Below are positions 29,074-37,573 of a DNA stretch of 64,000 nucleotides, piece after piece. Location of the stretch: the NCBI RefSeq assembly GCF_026340255.1, contig NZ_JAPEPJ010000002.1, positions 868,001-932,000 on the forward strand, in the 5' to 3' direction. The notes below the pieces were generated by a model, which saw nothing but the letters and a program-made list of their open reading frames with translations, did not search any database and was not told the origin of the DNA. The DNA comes from Streptomyces sp. NBC_01408 (GTDB lineage: Bacteria > Actinomycetota > Actinomycetes > Streptomycetales > Streptomycetaceae). Made by a program: the position numbers and the translations under genes. The stretch's first letter is position 1. Each line of letters begins with the position of its first letter.

Positions 29074-29110
29074 GCGGCCGCCCGCCCCCGCCCGTAGCGC
29101 GGGCGGCCGC
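29074..29110 (+). terminator. Strong hairpin between leader ORF 2 and GNAT gene
   Basis: GCGGCCGCCCGC (29074-29085) pairs perfectly with GCGGGCGGCCGC (29099-29110) over a 13-base loop. In the 5' leader of the GNAT gene it could act as an attenuator controlled by translation of the micro-ORF. Confidence 0.55.
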
Positions 29111-29262
29111 TTCCGCCCCGCGCCCGCCCCCGCTCCGGGCGGCGCGGGGCCTCAACCTTCGCACTCTCCGGTCCGCCCGCCCCGTCGCCGATCGGACCCG
29201 CCTGCTCGCACGGGCCGCCCTGCTCCCCTGCCTGCGCAGCCGTGCACCATCTGGAGAACTTC

Positions 29263-30048
29263 ATGATCGAAATCGCACCACGGCAACTGCCTGCCCTGAG
29301 CCGCTGGTTCCCCACGGGCTCACCCGGTCCCGGCGCTCTCGCCGAGCACGTCCTGACCACGGGTGTCGGCCACTGGTGGGCCGACCGCCCCGATCAACCC
29401 CGCGTCCTGGCCGTCAGCTGCGCGGACCACGTGCTGCTGCGCGGCGACCCGAGCGCCCTCGCACCGGACTCGTTGAAGCGGTTCGCCGGCCAGTACGTCG
29501 AAACGCCCGCGCGTTTCCGGCCCTCGCTCGGCCCCGCCTTCGAACGCGTCGTCCCCTGGGAACGGATGCTGTACGTCCACCAGGCCCAGGTGGACCTCCC
29601 CGGCCCGCCGCGCGGCGTCACGGTGCGACGACTGACGCCTGAGGATGCTCCAGCGCTGGCCGACCTGCACTCCGAGAGCGCCTGGATCCACGCCAGTTGG
29701 GGCGGCCCCGCCGGCCTCGCCGCCTCCGGCCACGGCTGGGCCGCCTTCGCCAAGGGCCGGATCCTCTCCGTCGCCTGCACCTACTTCCTCGGCAGCGCCT
29801 ACGAGGACATCGCGGTCCTCACCGTGCCCGACCGCCGCCGCGAACGTCTCGCCTTGGCCTGTGTCGCCGGCCTGACAGCCGACATCCAGGCCCGTGGACA
29901 CACCGCGAGCTGGTGCTGCTCGCGCGACAACCGGCCCAGCCGACTGCTGGCCTGGTCATCCGGCTTCCGGCTGACCAGGGAGTACGTCCACCACGTCACC
30001 GGACGCGCCGTGGCACGGGAGGTCCGGGCAACGCCAGTACCTGCGTGA
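29263..30048 (+). CDS. GNAT-like N-acetyltransferase domain protein
   Basis: 261 residues from ATG 29263 (GGAG 7 bases upstream). The C-terminal two thirds resembles GNAT acetyltransferases: VTVRRLTPEDAPALADLHSE opens the fold, and AVLTVPDRRRERLALACVAG is the acetyl-CoA-loop region, though the usual Q/R-x-x-G-x-G/A is degenerate. The first 90 residues are a separate N-terminal domain. Target unknown. A truncated duplicate of its start lies at 27835. Preceded by a kdp-type box, leader ORF and hairpin. Confidence 0.75.
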   Translation: MIEIAPRQLPALSRWFPTGSPGPGALAEHVLTTGVGHWWADRPDQPRVLAVSCADHVLLRGDPSALAPDSLKRFAGQYVETPARFRPSLGPAFERVVPWERMLYVHQAQVDLPGPPRGVTVRRLTPEDAPALADLHSESAWIHASWGGPAGLAASGHGWAAFAKGRILSVACTYFLGSAYEDIAVLTVPDRRRERLALACVAGLTADIQARGHTASWCCSRDNRPSRLLAWSSGFRLTREYVHHVTGRAVAREVRATPVPA

Positions 30049-30076
30049 GCGACCGGACCCCATCGGCCGCTCGGCC

Positions 30077-30125
30077 GTCAATACACCGTCAAAGTCCCAG
30101 CCGAGGGGCGTCAGGAGTACGTCAG
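30077..30125 (+). promoter_or_regulatory. kdpF-3/kdpD-2 promoter: five-unit phased array
   Basis: GTCAA (30077), GTCAA (30088), AGCCG (30099), GTCAG (30110) and GTCAG (30121) lie at exact 11-bp steps, 71 bp ahead of kdpF-3. The segment GTCAAAGTCCC is identical to the box before leader ORF 1. Confidence 0.7.
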
Positions 30126-30195
30126 GGCCGTTCTCCTCGCTCCATCGCTGGTGTTCGCTGGTGAGGTTGAGGGCGCACGGAGGAGTCGGGTACGG

Positions 30196-30285
30196 GTGAG
30201 CACGGAAACTGTCGTAGGCGTCATCATCGCGGTCTGTCTGGTCGGCTATCTGGTCCTGGCGTTGTTCTTCCCGGAGAAGTTCTGA
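30196..30285 (+). CDS. kdpF: KdpF-like micro-protein, copy 3
   Basis: 29-residue peptide with a single hydrophobic helix (VVGVIIAVCLVGYLVLAL) and the KdpF-type end FFPEKF. GTG 30196 lies 2 codons past a GGGTACGG run with AGGAG at 30181. It ends 2 bp before kdpD-2, so a KdpF-like peptide is here coupled to the sensor kinase instead of the pump. Confidence 0.85.
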   Translation: MSTETVVGVIIAVCLVGYLVLALFFPEKF

Positions 30286-30287
30286 CG

Positions 30288-32879
30288 ATGACGACCACGC
30301 ACGAGGCCGGCCCGGAGACGAACGCGGGACAGCCCGTCGTGCCGCCCGGCAGACTCAAGGTCTTTCTGGGCGCGGCCCCCGGAGTCGGCAAGACGTACCG
30401 GATGCTCGACGAGGCCCACCGTCGGACTGCCCGTGGCGCGGACGTGGTGGCCGGCTTCGTGGAGTGCCACCGGCGCCGGCACACCGAAGCGAAGCTCGAC
30501 GGCCTGGAGATCCTCCCGCCGGCCGCCCACGAGTACCGCGGTGGGCGGTATACCGGGCTGGACCGGGAGGCGCTGCGGTCCAGGCGGCCACAGGTGGTGC
30601 TGATCGACGAACTCGCCCACACCAACGTCCCCGGGGACGGGCGGCACCCGAAGCGCTGGCAGGACGTCGAGGACATCCTCGCCGCCGGGATCGACGTCGT
30701 CACCACGCTCAACATCCAGCATCTGGAGTCGCTCAGCGACGTGGTCGAGAAGATCACCGGGGTGCCGCAGCGGGAGACCGTGCCCGACGAGTTCGTACGT
30801 CGCGCCCACGAGATCGAGCTGGTCGACATACCGCCCGAGGGGCTGCGGCGCCGGATGGCGCACGGCAACATCTATCCCCCGGAGCGGATCGACGCCTCGC
30901 TGGCGAACTACTTCCGTCCTGGCAACCTCATCGCGCTGCGGGAGCTGGCGCTCTTGTGGCTGGCGGGGCGCGTGGACGAGGCGCTCCACAAGTACCGCAC
31001 CGAGCACGGCATCGGGGATGTCTGGGAGACCCGGGAGCGGGTCGTTGTGGCCCTCACGGGCGGACCCGAGGGCGAGACCCTCATCCGTCGCGCGGCACGC
31101 ATCGCGGGCCGCTCCGCCGGCGGTGAACTGCTCGCCGTGCACGTCACGCGCAGTGACGGGCTGGCCGCAGGTGTCTCGCACGCGGCCCTGGCCGTCCAGC
31201 GGGCCCTGGTGGAGGATCTCGGCGGCAGCTACCACTCGGTCGTCGGCGACGAGGTGCCCACCGCCCTGGTGGACTTCGCCATGGCCGAGAACGCCACTCA
31301 ACTGGTCCTCGGTACGAGCCGCCGCCGTCGGCTGGAACGATTCATAACCGGCCGGGGCATCGGCGAGACCGTGGTGGCGCTGTCGGAGGACATCGACGTC
31401 CACATGGTCACGCACGAGCGGGCGGGCCACGGCCGGCTGCTGCCCTCCCGCAGACGCACCCTCCCCACCTCCCGGCTCATCGCCGGACCGGTCGCCGCCC
31501 TGCTGCTCCCCTTACTGCTCACGCTCGCCCTCGACCGCATGCGCGGCACCCTGAACCTCACCAGCGAGGCACTGCTGTTCCTGGTGGCCGTCGTGGGCGT
31601 GGCCTGCATCGGCGGGGTGGTCTCCGCTCTGATCGCGGCGCTCACCGCCGCACTGCTCCTGAACTACTGGTTCATGCCGCCCATAGGCGAGTTCACCATG
31701 AACGACCCGGACAGTGTGCTGGCGCTGGTGGTCTTCGCCGGTGTCGCCGCTACCGTGGCCGCCGCGGCGGACCGGTCCCTGCGGCTCTCCCGCCGTTCCG
31801 CTCGGGCCACGGCCGAAGCGGAGACGATGTCGTCGCTCGCGGGCAGCATCGTCCGTGGCGACCAGACGATTCCGGCGCTGCTGCAACGTACGCGGGAAAC
31901 CTTCGGCATGGACACCGTCGAGCTGGTTCCCGAAGCCCCCGGCACGGGTGCGGGAACGGACAGCGGACGCCGCGCCCGGGGCGAAGCGGACCGCCCGTTG
32001 GTGGTGACGGCCGGCCCCGAAGCCTTCCTCGTCCTGCGCGGCCGTACTCTGCCATCTTCCGAGCGTCGTGTGCTGGCCGCGTTCGCCGCCCATGTCGGCG
32101 CGGCGGTCGAGCGGGCCCGGCTGGCCGAGGCCGCCGCCGAAGTCGAACCCATCAAGGCCGCCGACCGCCTGCGCACCGCCCTGCTGCGGGCCGTCAGCCA
32201 CGACCTGCGGACCCCCCTGGCAGGGGCGCTGGCCTCGGTCAGCTCGCTGCGCAACCAGGAGATCGAGTTCTCCGCCGAGGACCGCGCGGAACTGCTGGCG
32301 TCCGCTGAGGTGTCCTTGAACCGGCTGAACCGCCTGGTGGAGAACCTGCTCGATCTCAGCCGCCTGCAAGCCGGCGCCCTCACGCTCGACCTGCGGGCCA
32401 CCACGCTGGAGGAAGTCCTTCCGGCCGCGCTGGACTCGCTGGACCTGGCGCCCGAGGGCGGGCCCGCCATCGATGTGCAGAACCTTGAATCGGTACCGGC
32501 GCTTCAGGCCGATCCTCCCCTGCTCGAACGGGTGCTGGCCAACCTCGTCGGCAACGCCGTCCGCCACGCACCCGCGGACCGCCCGGTGCTGGTGACAGCC
32601 AGCGCTCTGACCGGACGGGTCGAAATCCGGATCGCCGACCGGGGCCCCGGCATCGCTGCCGACGACCGCGAGCGCGCCTTCGAGCCGTTCCAACGCCTCG
32701 GAGACCGCGACAACACCGCCGGCCTCGGCCTCGGCCTCGCCCTGGCCAGGGGACTCACCGAGGCGATGGACGGCACGCTCACACCCGAGGACACCCCAGG
32801 AGGAGGACTGACCATGGTCCTGTCCCTGCCCGTCGCCACCGCGGCCGCCGGCCTCATCCGGCCCATTGATCTCGCCTGA
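30288..32879 (+). CDS. kdpD: KdpD sensor histidine kinase, copy 2
   Basis: 863-residue KdpD paralogue. Domains in order: KdpD N-terminal with Walker A GAAPGVGKTY (near 26-35), universal-stress-like domain, DUF4118 membrane region (about 385-490, LLLNYWFMPPIGEF), GAF-like linker, phospho-acceptor histidine near 638 (AVSHDLRTPLAGALASVSSL), ATPase domain (LVGNAVRHAP, GLGLGLALARGL). All key residues are present. Likely partner is KdpE-2 at 27932, on the opposite strand. Confidence 0.95.
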   Translation: MTTTHEAGPETNAGQPVVPPGRLKVFLGAAPGVGKTYRMLDEAHRRTARGADVVAGFVECHRRRHTEAKLDGLEILPPAAHEYRGGRYTGLDREALRSRRPQVVLIDELAHTNVPGDGRHPKRWQDVEDILAAGIDVVTTLNIQHLESLSDVVEKITGVPQRETVPDEFVRRAHEIELVDIPPEGLRRRMAHGNIYPPERIDASLANYFRPGNLIALRELALLWLAGRVDEALHKYRTEHGIGDVWETRERVVVALTGGPEGETLIRRAARIAGRSAGGELLAVHVTRSDGLAAGVSHAALAVQRALVEDLGGSYHSVVGDEVPTALVDFAMAENATQLVLGTSRRRRLERFITGRGIGETVVALSEDIDVHMVTHERAGHGRLLPSRRRTLPTSRLIAGPVAALLLPLLLTLALDRMRGTLNLTSEALLFLVAVVGVACIGGVVSALIAALTAALLLNYWFMPPIGEFTMNDPDSVLALVVFAGVAATVAAAADRSLRLSRRSARATAEAETMSSLAGSIVRGDQTIPALLQRTRETFGMDTVELVPEAPGTGAGTDSGRRARGEADRPLVVTAGPEAFLVLRGRTLPSSERRVLAAFAAHVGAAVERARLAEAAAEVEPIKAADRLRTALLRAVSHDLRTPLAGALASVSSLRNQEIEFSAEDRAELLASAEVSLNRLNRLVENLLDLSRLQAGALTLDLRATTLEEVLPAALDSLDLAPEGGPAIDVQNLESVPALQADPPLLERVLANLVGNAVRHAPADRPVLVTASALTGRVEIRIADRGPGIAADDRERAFEPFQRLGDRDNTAGLGLGLALARGLTEAMDGTLTPEDTPGGGLTMVLSLPVATAAAGLIRPIDLA

Positions 32880-32924
32880 GCCGAACTCGCTTACGGAGCA
32901 AGTCATTTTCACCATGGGGGTCTT

Positions 32925-33368
32925 ATGTCATTCGATGAGGAATGGGCGGAGCTCAGGTCGGCCGCTGCCACGAACCAGACGGCAATGCGACTCAATCAGC
33001 TCGACCCCGGAGGGGGCGGCGGAGCGGGGCCGCAGGGGGATCTGGTGGTCACCCAGACGGACCTGGCGGCAGTCGGTGACGCCGCCTTCAAGCTGCGGCA
33101 CCGGCTCGGCACCGACGGGGACCACGCCAAGGCCAGTACGCACGAGGCGGCGAGTTCCCTGAAGAAGGACTTCGCCCTTGGCGCCGCCCTCTCGACGGTG
33201 GCGGACAAGTGGCACGACCAGGTGGGCACCTTGCTTGACGCCTGCGCCCACATCTCCAATCACCTGGACTACACGCAGAAGGCTCATGCCGGCGACGAGC
33301 ACTGGATAGCCACCCAGTTCAAATTCGCCCAGTTGGACAAGGGCTTCGAGGAAAGGGCGCAGTACTGA
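32925..33368 (+). CDS. Small helical protein of a type-VII-like trio
   Basis: 147 residues, mostly helical, with a glycine-rich stretch near residues 28-40 and a conserved-looking core (ACAHISNHLDYTQKAHA). It resembles streptomycete proteins found just upstream of large WXG-like proteins and may be a WXG100-like partner, though no strict W-x-G turn is seen. Stop overlaps the next start by one base, so it is translationally coupled. Function unknown. Confidence 0.7.
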   Translation: MSFDEEWAELRSAAATNQTAMRLNQLDPGGGGGAGPQGDLVVTQTDLAAVGDAAFKLRHRLGTDGDHAKASTHEAASSLKKDFALGAALSTVADKWHDQVGTLLDACAHISNHLDYTQKAHAGDEHWIATQFKFAQLDKGFEERAQY

Positions 33369-35431
33369 TGGATCTGGACGCACTGCGTTTCGCGGACCTC
33401 TCGAAGCTGTCCACGGCGGTGGCCGACTGGACGGCCATGGCCACGAAACTGTGGGAGCTGGAGTCGGACGCCCGCGGCGACCTCGGCGGGAAAGCGGCGA
33501 AGGCCGACTGGGCGGGGGTGAACGCGACCGTGACGCGGGAGTTCGTCGGCAAGACCGCCAAGGAGTTCGCCGATGCCGCCACCGAGGCAACCAGTATCGG
33601 GAACATCCTGCGCGATACCCACGGCGAACTCGCCGGCTACAAGGCCCGCCTGAACGAGGCCATCGCTCGGGCGCTGGAGAAGAACCTCACCGTGGTGAGT
33701 ACGGGCAACGGCGGTTTCACCGTCACGATGAACGTCCACCCGGACCGCGCCGCCAAGGGCCACACGGTGCCCGAGCACACCGAGACCGACGCGACCGCGT
33801 TCCGCGACGAGGTCCAGCGGATTCTCGAGGAGGCCACCGAAAGCGACACGACGGCCGCGCAGGCCCTGACGATGCTGGTCGGCCAGACCCCGTACGGCTT
33901 CTCGGACGCGGCCTACTACGACCGCGACCGCGCAGCGGACGCGATGAAGGAAGCCGACCGCGTCGCACACCTCCTCAAGACCAAGGGGGACGGCATGTCC
34001 CCGGAAGAGTTCGACAGACTCAGCGCCGATCTGGCCAGGTACAAGGACGACCGGCTCTTCCAGGAGAAGCTCGCCACCACGATCGGCCCACGCGGCCTGC
34101 TCGACTTCTGGGCCGACCTGGCCGACCCCTCCGACGGCGGCACCTTGCAGCGCTCCCGCCACGACCAGCTCGGCGATTTCCAGCGCAGTCTTTCCCTCAC
34201 CCTGGCCGGCGCCACCCAGTCCGACAGCCCGGCCATGCGCACCTGGGAGAACGACATGGTCAAGCTCGGCGAGGAGCGGATCCAGACCCGCGGCACCCAG
34301 GTCTACGGCTACCAGGTGATGAGCAACCTCATGCGCAGCGGCGACTGGGACAACCGCTTCCTGGGCGACTACGGCAACGCACTCGTCGCCACCGAGAAGA
34401 AGATGAAGCTCCCGGCCAACTACTGGAACGGCGGCATCCCACCCGTGCCGAAGCTGAACTTCATCTGCGAGGACTTCGGCCGCGACCCCATGACCGGCTT
34501 CATGACGGCGCTGGCAGCCAGCCCGAACGCGGCGACCGAGTTCTTCAACGCCACCCAGCCCGCCGACAACGCCCAGTACGTCCTCGGCGACCGGCAGACC
34601 TTCGACGACACCCCCCTCGACACCAAGGACGGCAACACCGCGCGGGAGGCCACGGGCGCCGCCCTGGTCTCTGCGGCCACGGGAGTCGACCCCAACAACA
34701 CGACAACGCGTCCCGACGACCTCACGCCGGAACACCGCCAGGTTCTGGACCGCTCCCTGAAGTACCTCTCCGAGCGCGGCGACGAGTTCCCCTCCGAGAT
34801 GCGCGACGACATGGCCAAGGTCCTCTCCGCCCACAGCGATGTCGTACACCACTCGGCCAGCGCCATGTCGGACACGCCGGACGACTCCCGCCAGCTCGAC
34901 CGCCACCACCTCCTGGAGGTGAGCAAGCAGGTCTCCCGCGACCAGAACTCCTACGGCATGCTCAACGAGGCCATGAACCGAGAAATGATCAAAGACATCC
35001 ACGCAGAACACCCGCGTGACCCCAACGAGACACTGCAGAACGCGGGCCGCACGGTCGGCTTCCTCGAAGAGGCCCGCTACCAGGCCCTCAAGACCGACAA
35101 GGATGACCCCGCGTGGGAAGCCAAGTGGCGTTACCACGGCTTCGGCGGAGCAGCCAACTTCATCCCCGTGGTCGGCGACATAGCGCAACGGGGCGTCGAC
35201 GCCCTCGCCTACCAGTGGCAGCTCGACGAGCAGGCGCGGATCGACGCGGGAGCCCAGGAACAGAACGCGAAGACGTTCACGCACCGGGAGAACCAGTTGA
35301 GGGCGCTGTCCGAGGAGTGGGCCAAGGCGAACCCCGGGCACTCCTACACTCCGCGCACGCTGGAGCAGGAGATCAACACGTCCGCAGTGACGGGGAACGT
35401 CGCCGCCAAGGGTCTGGCAGGCACCCAGTGA
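33368..35431 (+). CDS. Large helical WXG-like protein (DUF6571-like)
   Basis: 687-residue, mainly helical protein. The N-terminus (LSTAVADWTAMATKLWELE, later DWAGVNATVTREF) resembles the helix-turn-helix heads of type-VII-related substrates in Streptomyces, and a central block (FGRDPMTGFMTALAASPNAA) matches what I recall of the DUF6571 family. No signal peptide or toxin domain is evident, and the protein ends without a nuclease or NADase motif. Coupled to the small upstream protein and, by a 4-base overlap, to a downstream lipoprotein. Probably a cell-surface or secretion-related system. Confidence 0.7.
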   Translation: MDLDALRFADLSKLSTAVADWTAMATKLWELESDARGDLGGKAAKADWAGVNATVTREFVGKTAKEFADAATEATSIGNILRDTHGELAGYKARLNEAIARALEKNLTVVSTGNGGFTVTMNVHPDRAAKGHTVPEHTETDATAFRDEVQRILEEATESDTTAAQALTMLVGQTPYGFSDAAYYDRDRAADAMKEADRVAHLLKTKGDGMSPEEFDRLSADLARYKDDRLFQEKLATTIGPRGLLDFWADLADPSDGGTLQRSRHDQLGDFQRSLSLTLAGATQSDSPAMRTWENDMVKLGEERIQTRGTQVYGYQVMSNLMRSGDWDNRFLGDYGNALVATEKKMKLPANYWNGGIPPVPKLNFICEDFGRDPMTGFMTALAASPNAATEFFNATQPADNAQYVLGDRQTFDDTPLDTKDGNTAREATGAALVSAATGVDPNNTTTRPDDLTPEHRQVLDRSLKYLSERGDEFPSEMRDDMAKVLSAHSDVVHHSASAMSDTPDDSRQLDRHHLLEVSKQVSRDQNSYGMLNEAMNREMIKDIHAEHPRDPNETLQNAGRTVGFLEEARYQALKTDKDDPAWEAKWRYHGFGGAANFIPVVGDIAQRGVDALAYQWQLDEQARIDAGAQEQNAKTFTHRENQLRALSEEWAKANPGHSYTPRTLEQEINTSAVTGNVAAKGLAGTQ

Positions 35432-35958
35432 GGCGCCTGCGCACGGCCATGATGACCGCTGCCGGGGCCGCGGCACTGATCGCAGTGACCGGGTGCAGCA
35501 AGGGCAGGGAGTACGCGCTGCCGGGCGACATCTGCGGCGTGGCCGCTGATTCGGCCCTCATCGCACCGCTGCTTCCGCCCGGCGCCAAGCTGGAGCAGTC
35601 GACGTACGGAGCCAGGCCACACGCTCCGCGGTGCGAACTGACCGTGGACAAGAACACTGTTCTGACCGTGAAAGGCGACGTGACCACGGCGGACGAAGAC
35701 GTCATGGGGGGCATCAGACAGCGCTTGGAGAGCTCCGGCGATCCCGCACAGATCGACGTGGGCGACGCCGCCCGCGTTGCCGACTCCATGGCCGTCGCGG
35801 TCGCACGGTGCACTTACGAGGGCAAGCCCAGCCAGTTCGTCGTCGAGATCTACCCGCCCGTCAAGGCCTCCGATCTGCCCGAACGCCGTGAGGCTCTCGC
35901 CCGTCTCATGACCGTGTACTTCCCTGCGGCCCAGAAGGCGGTGGGCTGCGCCTCCTGA
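35428..35958 (+). CDS. Lipoprotein
   Basis: 176 residues with a lipoprotein signal: RRLRTAMM, hydrophobic core, then lipobox AVTGC with cysteine near residue 21. GTG 35428 overlaps the previous stop (GTGA). The mature part is small and acidic with two further cysteine pairs possible (ICG, RCEL, RCTYEG, VGCAS). Likely exported and membrane-tethered, acting with the two upstream products. No family recognised. Confidence 0.8.
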   Translation: MRRLRTAMMTAAGAAALIAVTGCSKGREYALPGDICGVAADSALIAPLLPPGAKLEQSTYGARPHAPRCELTVDKNTVLTVKGDVTTADEDVMGGIRQRLESSGDPAQIDVGDAARVADSMAVAVARCTYEGKPSQFVVEIYPPVKASDLPERREALARLMTVYFPAAQKAVGCAS

Positions 35959-36070
35959 CCGGATTGCCGATGATGGCCCTCATGGCGGCCACTGAAGCCG
36001 ACGGGTTTCCCCTCAAGCGGCGAACGCCGTCGTGGTCCGCACCGACCAGGACCGGTCCTGACGCAACTCC

Positions 36071-36119
36071 GTCAAGAGGTCGTAGCCATCACATCAGCGG
36101 TGCGTCAGGGTCGGGTGCC
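36071..36119 (+). promoter_or_regulatory. Five-unit phased repeat array
   Basis: GTCAA (36071), GTAGC (36082), ATCAG (36093), GTCAG (36104) and GTGCC (36115), each exactly 11 bp apart, ending 31 bp before the ATG at 36150. A possible -10, TAAAGT (36136-36141), follows. Same periodic design as at kdpF-3. Confidence 0.65.
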
Positions 36120-36149
36120 GGTGCCCGTACCGGCCCTAAAGTCCCCCTC

Positions 36150-36707
36150 ATGGGACGACGTTTCGTGCAGCTCACGACCGGCGCACACGCCGCGGCGGAG
36201 CCTCCAGGACCTGTCGCACGCGACATCCACTGGGCCGGCGAAAGGCGCTCGGCCGTCGGTGTCGCGTCCCTCCTGTACACGGCCCTGATCGCCATGGACA
36301 CGGGTTTCGGCGAGCTCGACGCGACCCGCGGCGCCCTCTGGACCGGCCTGGCCGCCCTCCTCTTCGTGATCCTGCTGCCTTCCAGGGTCTCCGTAGGTCC
36401 CGGTCTGCTGAGCGCCCGAGGACTGCTGGTGGAACACACCGTCCGCACCGACTTCCTCGTCTCGGTCAGGTGGTCCGACGGGGTGGCCCAGCGGATGATC
36501 CTCCGCGACACGGAGGGAAGCCAGGCCGAGATCGATCCGACCGTCCTGGTCCGCAATCCCGCGATGTGGCGCCGCCTCGACATGGACACCCGCACATCGA
36601 TCCAGCGCGGCACTCTGCTGTGCGGCGCCACCGCCCTGCGGCAGCTGGCGGAGCGCATCGACCGCGAGACGGCCCACACGGTCTTCAAAGTCTCCGGCCT
36701 CCGGTGA
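36150..36707 (+). CDS. Two-helix membrane protein under a kdp-type array
   Basis: 185 residues; two adjacent hydrophobic helices (about 40-80) and a C-terminal cytoplasmic domain of about 105 residues with a PH-like look (VSVGPGLLSARGLLVEHTV). No family named with confidence. The ATG at 36150 is chosen because upstream in-frame codons cross the regulatory array. Its promoter array links it to the potassium regulon. Confidence 0.7.
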   Translation: MGRRFVQLTTGAHAAAEPPGPVARDIHWAGERRSAVGVASLLYTALIAMDTGFGELDATRGALWTGLAALLFVILLPSRVSVGPGLLSARGLLVEHTVRTDFLVSVRWSDGVAQRMILRDTEGSQAEIDPTVLVRNPAMWRRLDMDTRTSIQRGTLLCGATALRQLAERIDRETAHTVFKVSGLR

Positions 36708-36829
36708 TCAGCGGCGCATGAGCGCCGGCCGCCAGGGGGAAGTGGCAGTTTCCCTGCTCCCTGACACCGTCCAGGAACTTGGCGTAGTGGCGGGCAGACC
36801 GTCAGCCGGCCGGCGAGTCACCCCGGCCA

Positions 36830-37573
36830 TCACCCGACGCCACTTTCGGCCGGCCCCCGAGCTTCCGTAGCCGAGGAGCCGAAGGGTCCCGGGCCGGCGG
36901 GGCGGCGGCGGGCTGGAGGCACCCCCGACGAGCTGTAGGGGCGTGTGCTCTTGGCCGCGGGGCGGCCGCGGCGGGTCTTGCCCCATGGCTTGTAGATCGA
37001 CAGCGCCGTCGCCGAGACCAGCAGCACCAGGGAGATGCTCATGGTGATCACCAGCTGCAGGCTGAGGGATTCAGGGGCCGTGCCCACCTCTGCCTGTTCG
37101 CGCAGCCAGTGCTGGAGGAAGAAGTGGCCGTTCAGCATCAGGGCGACGGTGATGACGAGCTTGGTCACGATCCAGTAGTGCTTCAGCAGGCCCCACTGCG
37201 TCGCCGCCGCGAGGAGCAGGCCGGTCAGCAGGGTCGTCCAGGCGACGATGGCGATCAGTTCGATCCCGAGAATCTCCATGACGACGCGGGTTGCGCGGAC
37301 GAGTCCGGCGTCGTCGGTGGTGAGGCCGACGAGCCCGAGGATGAGCTGGGCGATCTCGATTCCCACCCAGCCGACCGCCACCGTCACGTGGAGGGTGAGG
37401 ATCGCCTTGCGCCATCGCTGGGGCAGGCGCCGAACCCTTCCCGCGGCGGGCGGTGTTCGGGGGTGGGGTGCCGGGCGGGCTGCCGGACCGGGGGCAGCGC
37501 CCTCTGCCGCCGCGCTGCCCGCGCTCGCGCTCGCGACGGTCCCGGGGTGCTTCCTACTCGCGGTCTGCGTCAT
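36830..37573 (-). CDS. Multi-pass membrane protein
   Basis: 247 residues: alanine/proline-rich N-terminus, four hydrophobic helices (about residues 57-80, 93-125, 130-150, 172-197) and a proline/arginine-rich tail. DUF2269-like in outline, with HVTVAVGWVGIEIAQ in the first helix. Start overlaps the upstream stop (ATGA). Last gene of a three-gene membrane operon. Function unknown. Confidence 0.75.
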   Translation of the reverse strand: MTQTASRKHPGTVASASAGSAAAEGAAPGPAARPAPHPRTPPAAGRVRRLPQRWRKAILTLHVTVAVGWVGIEIAQLILGLVGLTTDDAGLVRATRVVMEILGIELIAIVAWTTLLTGLLLAAATQWGLLKHYWIVTKLVITVALMLNGHFFLQHWLREQAEVGTAPESLSLQLVITMSISLVLLVSATALSIYKPWGKTRRGRPAAKSTRPYSSSGVPPARRRPAGPGPFGSSATEARGPAESGVG

